This document shows, one piece after another, positions 43,317 to 51,532 of a stretch of 64,000 nt of DNA. The stretch spans positions 1-64,000 of the forward strand of contig JBKDZP010000004.1 in NCBI GenBank assembly GCA_047971315.1, read 5' to 3'. Both the position numbers and the translations under genes were made by a program. The stretch comes from JBKDZP01 sp047971315 (lineage in GTDB: Bacteria; Bacillota_I; Bacilli_A; RF39; UBA660). Within the stretch, counting starts at the first letter, position 1. The number at the start of each line of letters is the position of its first letter. The notes beneath the pieces are model-generated. The model was not told where the DNA came from, did no database searches, and saw nothing but the letters and a program-made list of their open reading frames with translations.

Positions 43317-45041
43317 ATGAATATATTAGAAGAGTTAAATAAAAAAGGTGTTACTTTAAACATTAGGTACTGTGGAGCTGATGATATGTTAACTGGGTTT
43401 ATGGCAAAAGAATTGCTAGAAAATCAAGATGATATTTTAAAGCATTATCAACATAATAAAATTGATAATGTTAATGAATATATAGATTATATATTTTTAG
43501 AAATATTAATGAAATTTTTTGAAATTGTACCACTAATCATTATTGAAGAAAAAAGAGAATCATTTAAGCAATTTTTAGATAAATGTAAAATAGTATATGA
43601 CAAATATATAAAGAAAGACGTTATATTTTTTATAAAAAACCATTATTTAGATATTTATAGTTATAAAGATAATGAAGACAGCAGTTTATTTTTAGAACTT
43701 GATTTAAAAGATTATACTTCTATTTTTATTGGTATGAATTTTAATTCATTTTCTATAACAATAATTGATTATGTTATTACAATTGCAACTTTTGATGTTA
43801 TAGATAGTTTTGAAATTTGGGGAAAATATTTTTATAAAAATCCTAATCAACTAAACAATCTTTTTAATGAAGAAAATATTAAAAAAGTTTTTAACATGAG
43901 GTTTTCAGAAGTTAGTGATATTCTAGAAGCTTTAAAACCGAATAAAAAGTTTTCGACTATAATTTCTAATACAATTGATATTATATATGGAATAGTGAAG
44001 GAAAACTACTTTAATCCGAAAGACGACACAGGAATTTGGCAAAGTTATTATATGTTAAATGATACATTAGTCTTTTTAAAAAAAATGAACTCAACTTATA
44101 TTTACGAGCTTGAAAAAGAATTATATCAAATAGAAATAAAGTTTAATGAAAATTTAATGAAAACAGGTTACACAAGTACTTTTGAGTACAACTTAAAACC
44201 ATTTGTAGAGTTTTTTGAAAACAAAACCAGTCCATGGGAAGTTAGGATTGTTTACTTAACCCATTTTCAAGATAAAGAAGGTAATTTATGTAGTTTTTTA
44301 GAACATGGTGCTAAATCTAATATAAAAGCTTTGAGCGATGAAATTGCTAGAAAAAATCCTGGAACTGATGACTATTTTACTAGTTGGAGGTTAAGGAATT
44401 TATCATTACAGATATTTGAAATAAAAGCACGCATAATGTCTATATTTCAAAAAAAAGAAAATGTTAGTGAATATATTTCTGATATATATGGTGAGTTAAA
44501 GTATATTTGTGAAAATAACAATACTACAATGGAACTAGAAGAATTAACTGATAATGTGGAGATGCTATCACAATATTTAGCTGATTTGTTTATTAATTTA
44601 TCGACCGAGAAATCTACAGAAATGACAATAAAAAATACTATTTATGGATGTTCAATCTTTGTATGTAGTTTAATAGAAAAAGTTCTTCGTATTATTTATA
44701 AAAATAGTTTAAGGGAAATATTATATATACCCGATTCTGGTATTACATTAGGTACATTACTTAAGGAAGAAGATAAAAATAATAGTATTATAATTGACAT
44801 ATTGGGTAAGGAGCAAATAAAGTGCCTTAGATATTTTTTACATAAAACTGAAAATGGAATTGGTGATAATATAAGAAATGATTTGGCTCACTTAAATGGT
44901 AGAACTCCAAGACGGTTAAATTATGATTTAATTACTGAACTACTTTCATATTTAAGCTCTATACTAAATAGTTGCGTATTATATTATCAAAGACAAACAA
45001 ATAATAAGTCAAAGGAGTTAGATTCTATTGAAAACAGCTAA
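43317..45041 (+). CDS. HEPN-like protein, DUF4209-type C-terminus (574 aa)
   Basis: ATG follows AAAGTAAGGTGAATT with a TATAAT-like box (GATATAAT) just upstream. The large N-terminal region is helical without known motifs. The C-terminal part (about 440-560) contains IRNDLAHLNG, an R-x4-H motif as in HEPN RNases, with the helix arrangement of DUF4209. It would be a second HEPN protein in the cluster. The next gene starts inside its 3' end (14 bases overlap), implying co-translation. Confidence 0.6.
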   Translation: MNILEELNKKGVTLNIRYCGADDMLTGFMAKELLENQDDILKHYQHNKIDNVNEYIDYIFLEILMKFFEIVPLIIIEEKRESFKQFLDKCKIVYDKYIKKDVIFFIKNHYLDIYSYKDNEDSSLFLELDLKDYTSIFIGMNFNSFSITIIDYVITIATFDVIDSFEIWGKYFYKNPNQLNNLFNEENIKKVFNMRFSEVSDILEALKPNKKFSTIISNTIDIIYGIVKENYFNPKDDTGIWQSYYMLNDTLVFLKKMNSTYIYELEKELYQIEIKFNENLMKTGYTSTFEYNLKPFVEFFENKTSPWEVRIVYLTHFQDKEGNLCSFLEHGAKSNIKALSDEIARKNPGTDDYFTSWRLRNLSLQIFEIKARIMSIFQKKENVSEYISDIYGELKYICENNNTTMELEELTDNVEMLSQYLADLFINLSTEKSTEMTIKNTIYGCSIFVCSLIEKVLRIIYKNSLREILYIPDSGITLGTLLKEEDKNNSIIIDILGKEQIKCLRYFLHKTENGIGDNIRNDLAHLNGRTPRRLNYDLITELLSYLSSILNSCVLYYQRQTNNKSKELDSIENS

Positions 45042-46056
45042 TATAAGTAGAAACAATCATTTTGTTTCACAAATGTATCTTGATGCCTGGAAAAATACTA
45101 ACAATAAAGTCATGGTGTATGATTTACTAGTTCCAAATGAAAGGGTACCAATATGGACTCCTAAGTCCACAAAAAGTGTTGGTAGTATGGATAGTTTATT
45201 CGTAAGACTTAAGCATGACAAAGAAATAGATGATATAGAAAAATGGTTTTCAACAGAATATGAATATCCTGCTAAGGATGTATTAGAAAAAGTGATTAAT
45301 GAAGATAGAATTAGTGAAGAAGAATGGCATAAATTAATTGATTTTGTTGCTTGCCATATTGTTAGGTCACCATCATTTCTAATAAGAACTTTAGAAACAG
45401 CTAAAAAAGATTGTATTCCAATTTTTGAAGAGGAAGCCAAAGAAATTCCAGAAAAGATTAAAAATAAAATTAAAAAATCGGTTGCAAAAAAAGATTACGA
45501 TGATGAACTATTTCCATTAAAAGTAACCAATATTGGTGACGATGAAACTGGTGAAAATAGTTTATATAAAGTAGAGACAATATTTGGAAAGCAATTCTAT
45601 TTGTGGATAATGAAACACTTGCTAGGAAACACATGTAAGATTTTACATAAGCATAAGTGGTCAATTATAACAGTAGACGAAAAAGTAATTTTACCAACTA
45701 GTGACAATCCTGTTGCATGTATTAATTATAACGATGAAAATGATTATAATTTTGTTGGAGGTTGGGGACGCAAAAACAGTAATATTTTGTTTCCTATTTC
45801 ACCAAATAAAATATTATATACACAGGTTGGCACTAAACGTATTCCAAGAATAAAAGCTACTTATGAAATGAGTCTAATATTCAAAAAAATTATAGTTGAA
45901 AATTCATATAAATGCATAATTTCAAATTTTAATGATGATGAAATTCCTAAGATAAAACCAAGAGTAGTAGATTTAAATATTTTTTTGGAGGAAAAAGAGA
46001 AATGGAAAGATTTTCAAAAAAATTATATTGAAAAAGAATCAGAATTTATAAAATAA
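45028..46056 (+). CDS. DUF4238 protein (342 aa)
   Basis: Starts at TTG after AAAGGAGTTAG. It has the DUF4238 hallmarks: ISRNNHFVSQMYLDAW at the N-terminus, CHIVRSPSFLIRT in the helical middle, and ITVDEKVILPTSDNPVACIN followed by FPISPNKILY in the C-terminal half. The family's activity is not established, but it is often found near mobile elements and defence genes. Overlap with the HEPN-like gene suggests the two products act together. Confidence 0.8.
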   Translation: MKTANISRNNHFVSQMYLDAWKNTNNKVMVYDLLVPNERVPIWTPKSTKSVGSMDSLFVRLKHDKEIDDIEKWFSTEYEYPAKDVLEKVINEDRISEEEWHKLIDFVACHIVRSPSFLIRTLETAKKDCIPIFEEEAKEIPEKIKNKIKKSVAKKDYDDELFPLKVTNIGDDETGENSLYKVETIFGKQFYLWIMKHLLGNTCKILHKHKWSIITVDEKVILPTSDNPVACINYNDENDYNFVGGWGRKNSNILFPISPNKILYTQVGTKRIPRIKATYEMSLIFKKIIVENSYKCIISNFNDDEIPKIKPRVVDLNIFLEEKEKWKDFQKNYIEKESEFIK

Positions 46057-46082
46057 TTAATCAATATTATACAAAAAAAGAT

Positions 46083-46607
46083 TTAATGGACTAATTCCTT
46101 AAATCTTTTATAGTGCTCTTTAGACATTGTATTCATACCATATTCCCATCTTTTAATTGTTGTATAGCTAACTTTCATTCTTTTTGCTAATTCAGTCTTA
46201 CTAATATTTTCTTTTAATCGGTATTCTATTATTTTTTGAGAGGGATTATCTAAAAGAAAACCTATATATGTGTTTGACTTCTTTAGTGGTTCAGCATCTA
46301 TTTTATCAATAATAGCTTGTACAAATTTTTTGTCATAGTATTTGATATTTTTATTATTTTCTACTGCCATTATTTTATCTCGAGATACATTTAATAAATC
46401 TGCTAACTCAGTTTGTTTTATATCATTTAGACGCCTATAATATTTAATCTTTTTACCTAATTCACTTTGCTTATTAATAATTGGCAATTTCTTATTAGAA
46501 TGAAGTTTATATGAATGATTTAGATTTACTTTATTTTTGATGTTTTTATATAGTACATGAATACCTAAATATAGTTCCATGAAGTTATCATTGCATTTTC
46601 TATACAT
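46083..46607 (-). CDS. Two-HTH protein whose frame begins inside sigK
   Basis: The frame contains two Cro/C1-like helix-turn-helix units: LGKKIKYYRRLNDIKQTELA / LLNVSRDKIMAVENN and NISKTELAKRMKVSYTTIKR / WEYGMNTM. The first ATG (46607) lies inside the sigK 5' half, the second (46580) just inside the element, and neither has a ribosome binding site. In the excised circle this frame joins the recombinase gene: AGC AAA TG|C AAT GAT. That would give one 739-residue protein. So this may be a C-terminal extension of the recombinase rather than an independent gene. Confidence 0.7.
   Translation of the reverse strand: MYRKCNDNFMELYLGIHVLYKNIKNKVNLNHSYKLHSNKKLPIINKQSELGKKIKYYRRLNDIKQTELADLLNVSRDKIMAVENNKNIKYYDKKFVQAIIDKIDAEPLKKSNTYIGFLLDNPSQKIIEYRLKENISKTELAKRMKVSYTTIKRWEYGMNTMSKEHYKRFKELVH
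46590..46603. other. Right attachment site of the skin-type element
   Basis: On the minus strand ATAGAAAATGCAAT (46603-46590). It shares ATAGnAAATGnAAT with the left site. AAATG at 46598-46594 is the apparent crossover region. Confidence 0.8.
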
Positions 46608-46924
46608 CTAGCACAGTAAGTAGTTATTCTAGTACCATGTTGATATGAGTAACTATCTACTCCTTTAATTAATCCAATTGTTCCAATGCTTATTAAATCA
46701 TCAGTATCTTCTTTTTTATATTCATATTTTTTAACTATATGAGCTACTAATCTTAAATTATGTTCTATAAGTTTATTTCTTGCTTCTAGATCACCTAGTT
46801 TAGCCTTTTTAACGCATTCTTCCTCCTCTTCTTTTGATAATGGATTTGGAAAAACATTATTTGAATATGCTGCAGTAAAAAGATAAAAGTCTTTAAATAA
46901 ATATCTAATTATTTTTAAAAACAA
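46594..46924 (-). CDS. sigK: sigK, 5' part (upstream of the skin-type element)
   Basis: Encodes the pro-sequence and region 2 of SigK: a hydrophobic start (FLKIIRYLFKDFYLFTAAY) removed in mature SigK, then NPLSKEEEEECVKKAKLGD, RNKLIEHNLRLVAHIVKKYE, DTDDLISIGTIGLIKGVDSY and TTYCARCIEN. In the present arrangement it runs on for a few element-encoded residues (AMITSWNYI) and stops at 46565. Start is TTG at 46924 or the ATT just before it (9 bases after AGGAG). The product is inactive until the element is excised. Confidence 0.93.
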
Positions 46925-47011
46925 AATAAAATCACACTCCTAAATAATATTACGTAATTCAATTTGTCCATTATGACTAATATATAAATTTATAAATATT
47001 ATTTAAAATAA

Positions 47012-47040
47012 AAAAAAGAAAAGAAATTTTCTCTTTTAAA
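47012..47040 (-). terminator. yneF terminator
   Basis: AGAAAA/TTTTCT hairpin with a U-run about 40 bases after the yneF stop. Confidence 0.55.
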
Positions 47041-47077
47041 TATATTACTTATAGTTTAAATCAAATTAAAATAATTT

Positions 47078-47296
47078 TTAATCCATATATTTATTCATTG
47101 ATTTCATCATTTGATTAACTTGTTTTTGACTAGGTGTTCTTCCCATTTGAGTCATCATTGCTTTAATCATTTGCTCATTAATTGGAGGATTTTTCTTAAT
47201 ATATTTTTTCATATAGTTACGAGCTATAAAAAATCCAGCTGCTGCACCTGCGATAAATCCAATTACTACTTTTAAAATATCCATTATTAATTCCAT
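47078..47296 (-). CDS. yneF: YneF-family membrane protein (UPF0154)
   Basis: A 72-residue single-pass protein: a Gly/Ala-rich helix ([20 protein letters not shown]) and the conserved tail [19 protein letters not shown] with [23 protein letters not shown] precedes ATG. Its function is unknown. It is widespread in low-GC Gram-positives, and here it follows parC. Confidence 0.92.
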   Translation of the reverse strand: MELIMDILKVVIGFIAGAAAGFFIARNYMKKYIKKNPPINEQMIKAMMTQMGRTPSQKQVNQMMKSMNKYMD

Positions 47297-47330
47297 TATA
47301 TCACCTCAATTCTTATTATATATTTTTTAA

Positions 47331-49826
47331 TTATATATTATCTAAAAAGTCATCTATTGTCATTATTTTTTTATCGATTGATTCTAAAGAAATATTTTCT
47401 TTTTCAATAATTTTATCATCTATTTCACCATCTGTTAATTTTATAGTTTCAAATACATCAATTATATTTTCTTTACTTATATTACTTCCAGTACTATATC
47501 TATCCGTTATTGGTATTTCTGTTAATTTTAATTCTTGTATTTCATCTTTTGTTTGATAATTAATTATTTCTTTATAATTTATTATAAATGAATTTAGTAT
47601 ATAATATGGATTTGTTTTTACTTCTCTAATAATTTGAATACCTTTTCTTGCTCTTGATGAATTTTCAAACTCGATTAATTTAATTCTTTTTGCTGTATTT
47701 TTTTTAGTTATTAATGTAATATATTCCATATCTTCACTAAATATGTGTCCATTAATTACATGATCATTTTTTAATGAAATCGCTTTTACTCCAGCAGCTT
47801 TTACTCCAACTAGTGGTACCTCAGAAATTGGATATTTTAATCCATAACCATTATTAGTTATAATCATAATATTTTCATCTTTTGAATAATTTATTGATAC
47901 AACTAAATCATTATCTTTTAGTTTTATTGAAGAAAGTGGTTTTGAATATCTTTGAACTTTAAAATCTTTCAATAAAGTTCTTTTTACCATACCATTTTTA
48001 GTAAATATTGTAATATTTTTATTGTCATCAAAATCATAAACTGGTATTGATGCAATAACATTTTCATCTGCTTTTATACTAATTATATTACTTACATGTT
48101 TTCCTAGTTCTTTCCATTTTAAATCTGGTATCTCATAAACTGGAATATATAAATAATTTCCTAAGTCTGTAAAAATTAAAATTGTATCAAGAGTATTCAT
48201 TTTATATTTTCCAATTACATGATCTGTTTCTTTTAATGTAGTTTCTTGTGTCTCATCATAACTTCTTGGAGAAACTCTTTTAATGTATCCTTCTTTTGTT
48301 ACAACAACAATACAATCTTCTTTTGGAATCATTTGGGTTGTATCTATTTTTATTTCTAAAATTTCATTTCTAATTTCTGTTTTTCTAGGTATTGCATATT
48401 CTTCTTTAACTTTTTTTAATTCATATTTCATTAATGATTTCATTTTTTCTTCATCACTTAATATTAATTCTAAAGCTTTTATTTGATTTTTTAACATTTC
48501 AAATTCTTCTTGTAATTCAGTTACATCAGTATTTGTTAGTCGATATAATTGTAATGATACAATTGCTTTTGCTTGCTTTTCAGTAAATTGATAGTCTTTT
48601 ACTAAATTAATTTCAGCATCGCTTTTATTCTTACTAGCTCTAATTGTTTTAATTATTTCATCTAAAATTGATAAAGCCTTAATTAATCCTTCAATTATAT
48701 GCATTCTTTCTTTTTTTACATCTAAATCAAATTGACATCTTCTTGTAATTATTTCCTTTTGATGAGTTATATATGAATCTAATATTTTTAATATTCCAAC
48801 AGTCATTGGTCTACCATTAACTATAGCTACCATATTATAATTATAAGATATTTGTAGGTCAGTATTTTTATATAAATAGTTAAGAATTAATTCTGTATCA
48901 GCATCTTTTCTTAAATTAATCGCTATTCTAGTTGGTTCTTCAAAATTTGATTCATCTAATACTTCTACAATACCCTCGATTTTTTTATCAATTCTTATTT
49001 CATCAATTTTTCTAACAAGTAATGCCTTATTAACATCAAATGGTATTTCATTTACAATAATACTATTTTTACCTTTTTCAGTTACTATTTCTAGTTTTGC
49101 TCGAACTATTACTTTTCCTCTTCCACTTGTAAATGCATCAATGATTCCATTTTTACCTTCAACTATTCCACCTGTTGGAAAATCTGGGCCTTTTACAATT
49201 TCTAAGATAGTTTCTAATTTAGAATTTGGACTATCAATTCTTTTTATTGTTGCATCTATAACTTCTCCTAGATTATGTGTTGGGATATTAGTTGCATATC
49301 CAGCACTTATACCATTTGATCCATTTACTAATAAATTAGGGTATTTAGCTGGTAAAACTATTGGTTCTTTTAAGGTATCATCGAAGTTCCATACCATTTC
49401 TACTGTATCTTTATCAATATCCGCTAATAATTCGGTACTTATTTTTGATAATCTAGCTTCAGTATAACGCATAGCAGCTGCTCCATCACCATCTATTGAA
49501 CCATTATTACCATGCATATCAATATAAGGTGTATTTTGTTTCCACCATTGACTCATTCTCACCATGGCCTCATAAATACTAGAATCTCCATGGGGATGAT
49601 AAGAACCCATTATATTACCAACTGCTTTTGCTGATTTTTTATATGCTTTATCATGGGTATTTCTATCACGATACATTGCGTATAATATTCTTCTTTGAAC
49701 TGGTTTTAATCCATCTCTAATATCTGGTAATGCTCTATCTTGAATAATTTCTTTGGAATATTTTGCGAATCTATCTCCCATTATTTCTTCTAGAGCAAAA
49801 TCATATATTTTGTTTAATACATTCAT
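47331..49826 (-). CDS. parC: DNA topoisomerase IV subunit A
   Basis: Breaks and rejoins DNA to unlink daughter chromosomes, with ParE. The breakage domain shows QRRILYAMYRDRN, YHPHGDSSIYEAMVRMSQ (the Ser and Glu of the quinolone pocket are intact), and PAAMRYTEARLS-like GAAAMRYTEARLS with the catalytic Tyr. The C-terminal beta-pinwheel is degenerate, as in ParC rather than GyrA. At 831 residues it has normal length. Its usual partner parE is 1.7 kb upstream, separated by decayed DNA. Confidence 0.93.
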   Translation of the reverse strand: MNVLNKIYDFALEEIMGDRFAKYSKEIIQDRALPDIRDGLKPVQRRILYAMYRDRNTHDKAYKKSAKAVGNIMGSYHPHGDSSIYEAMVRMSQWWKQNTPYIDMHGNNGSIDGDGAAAMRYTEARLSKISTELLADIDKDTVEMVWNFDDTLKEPIVLPAKYPNLLVNGSNGISAGYATNIPTHNLGEVIDATIKRIDSPNSKLETILEIVKGPDFPTGGIVEGKNGIIDAFTSGRGKVIVRAKLEIVTEKGKNSIIVNEIPFDVNKALLVRKIDEIRIDKKIEGIVEVLDESNFEEPTRIAINLRKDADTELILNYLYKNTDLQISYNYNMVAIVNGRPMTVGILKILDSYITHQKEIITRRCQFDLDVKKERMHIIEGLIKALSILDEIIKTIRASKNKSDAEINLVKDYQFTEKQAKAIVSLQLYRLTNTDVTELQEEFEMLKNQIKALELILSDEEKMKSLMKYELKKVKEEYAIPRKTEIRNEILEIKIDTTQMIPKEDCIVVVTKEGYIKRVSPRSYDETQETTLKETDHVIGKYKMNTLDTILIFTDLGNYLYIPVYEIPDLKWKELGKHVSNIISIKADENVIASIPVYDFDDNKNITIFTKNGMVKRTLLKDFKVQRYSKPLSSIKLKDNDLVVSINYSKDENIMIITNNGYGLKYPISEVPLVGVKAAGVKAISLKNDHVINGHIFSEDMEYITLITKKNTAKRIKLIEFENSSRARKGIQIIREVKTNPYYILNSFIINYKEIINYQTKDEIQELKLTEIPITDRYSTGSNISKENIIDVFETIKLTDGEIDDKIIEKENISLESIDKKIMTIDDFLDNI

Positions 49827-49919
49827 AATCTCACCTTTTTTAATTATAACAAAAAATAGTTAATAATGCAAAAAAAATATGGCAATCGCTTAAAAATTAT
49901 CAATCGAATTAAAGAGTTA

Positions 49920-50562
49920 GTATTACCTTGAAAATAAGGTTTTCTATGTTTTTATCATTAAGCATATATCTTGTTAATTTTCTTTGTAAAGGCATATTCT
50001 CTCCAAATGTTTTATCTAAGCTTGTAAATTAAATACTATTTTTTTAATAATGATAAATTTGCTAATGAATTTCTATTTCTAGAATGATCTTCATCTAAAA
50101 TAACATCTAATCTTCAGTGTAATCCTCATTCTATATTATAATAGTCTTTTATTACATATTATAATCTTTCAATTTGAATTGGATAATAAATTACATAATA
50201 GATGTCAGTTGTTTTTATCTTTGATACATTCTACATTATAACTTAAGAAATATTCTCTTGTCTCACTTCTACCGCGATTTTTTCTATAGTTTTAGTATAT
50301 TGTATTTCTTGATTCCCATATAAATTATTTTGTTTGTAAAAATATTTTTTTATGTTTTTTTGATTTCTTTTTGATTATCCTTTACCTTTAATACAAAATG
50401 ACCATTTTTTGCAACACTTGTATTCATTATTTCTGTTTGAGTTCTTATTGAATCTATTGTTATAGTTGCTTCTTCTATATATATTAAAACTAATCGTTCA
50501 GGTATAGCAGTTATTTCATTTGATTTATCATTTACTCTTACCTGACCAATTGATAATCCACA
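49920..50562 (-). pseudogene. ISAs1-family transposase remnant
   Basis: Reading the minus strand in shifting frames gives transposase segments in the right order: GQVRVNDKSNEITAIPERL, VTIDSIRTQTEIMNTSVAKN, then FVLKVKDNQKEIKKT and, near the end, RLHWRLDVILDEDHSRNR with NSLANLSLLKK. These match the central and C-terminal blocks of ISAs1 (H-repeat) transposases. There are many stops and frameshifts, the N-terminal part is missing, and no terminal inverted repeats are visible. Confidence 0.75.
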
Positions 50563-50567
50563 TCACC

Positions 50568-51371
50568 TAGAAAAGCAGATAAAATATATGGTGGACAAAG
50601 TAATTCTCAAACATCATATCAATCAAATTTAGAACAAGAATATTTAAAACTAATTGAAAGACTAGCATTGCAAAAAATCAAAAATGATCTTCCATTTGAA
50701 CCTCAATTAGATGCTGCATTTAGAAGGTTAACATCTTCGGGATTTGAAATTTCAAGAGATAAAATAATGAGTGACATTCAAAAAGTAGTTGCAAAAAAAA
50801 TATTGATTTAGAATTTAATAGTGATTATATTGAAACAAAAACTGCTGATAAAGTAGATTCTCAAAAATAAGTCGTAAAAATCAATTTAGAAAACATTTTT
50901 AATGGAGTTTCTGATATAGTTGCTGAAAAAGAAATTCAAAGTTCAAGAGATATACCAAGAGAACCTGTTATTCAAATTTCAAGCGATAACAAAGAAAAGT
51001 TATCTTAATTAAAAGTGAATAATAATATTCACCCAAATCAAAATGCCCATGAAGAATTAGAACAATTGAAATAGGCTTCTCAACAGCCAAATGAACCAAC
51101 ATTTGTACATTTAGGAAACTTAACACAACAATCAGAAAATATTTGGGATGATTTAAATGGATTAGATATAAACTCAAAAGAATTTTTAATTAGGTTTGAA
51201 AAATTAAATGAAATACAAATTGAAAGATTAGCTATATTATGTGCAAATAATTCACCTGAATTTGATAATCAATTAAGCTTTGCAGTAAAAAATATTTTAA
51301 GTATAAACGATAAATTATGCTATGTAAGCGAACAACTTTTAAAAGATATTTATTTTTATTTTTATCTTTAA
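50568..51371 (+). pseudogene. Decayed unknown gene
   Basis: The + strand encodes protein-like text broken by stops and at least one frameshift in a poly-A run near 50800: YLKLIERLALQKIKNDLPFE, AAFRRLTSSGFEISRDKI, then SDIVAEKEIQSSRDIPREP and ENIWDDLNGLDINSKEF, ending LLKDIYFYFYL. The composition is that of a helical, Gln/Glu-rich cytoplasmic protein. I do not recognise it. It adjoins the transposase remnant, so it may be IS-borne or a host gene cut by it. Confidence 0.55.
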
Positions 51372-51483
51372 TATTTAATATATTTCTAGTATAATCAGAG
51401 TAAGATATGTAATTAGTTCCTTTCAATGTTATTTTGACTAGTTCATTGTATCATAGGTTATCTGACATGTCTTTTATTTATAA

Positions 51484-51527
51484 ATAAAAATAGTATCAGT
51501 GATACCTCACCAACACTATTTATTATA
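51484..51527 (-). terminator. parE terminator
   Basis: GTATCA/TGATAC hairpin with an outer AATAGT/ACTATT pair and a U-run follows parE. parC must therefore have its own promoter in the decayed region. Confidence 0.65.
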
Positions 51528-51532
51528 GAATC

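Larger units (their letters stand above)
34688..46593. mobile_element. Skin-type element interrupting sigK (11,906 bp)
   Basis: The segment lies between two halves of sigK and is bounded by related ATAGnAAATGnAAT sites. Deleting it joins 331 nt of the 5' half to 371 nt of the 3' half: 702 nt, one open frame, with the conserved CIENEILMYF restored across the join. It encodes its own large serine recombinase at the end next to the 3' half, as in Bacillus skin. No phage structural, lysis or packaging genes are seen. The cargo is regulators, winged-helix proteins and a cluster resembling defence genes. Confidence 0.93.
49827..51532. other. Decayed region between parE and parC
   Basis: This 1.7-kb stretch holds no intact gene. 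It contains a dead ISAs1-type transposase (49920-50562), a decayed gene on the other strand (50568-51371) and the parE terminator (51484-51527). The rest is AT-rich and featureless. Confidence 0.7.

Noticed and set aside
34688..46593. Skin-type element as a complete prophage
   Set aside because: No capsid, portal, terminase, tail or lysis genes are visible; the cargo is regulators and defence-like genes.
49141..49467. A + strand gene inside parC
   Set aside because: Shadow frame of the conserved parC sequence with no start signal.
50968..51426. Minus-strand open frames beside the decayed region
   Set aside because: No ribosome binding site, odd composition, and they oppose the recognisable pseudogene text on the other strand.
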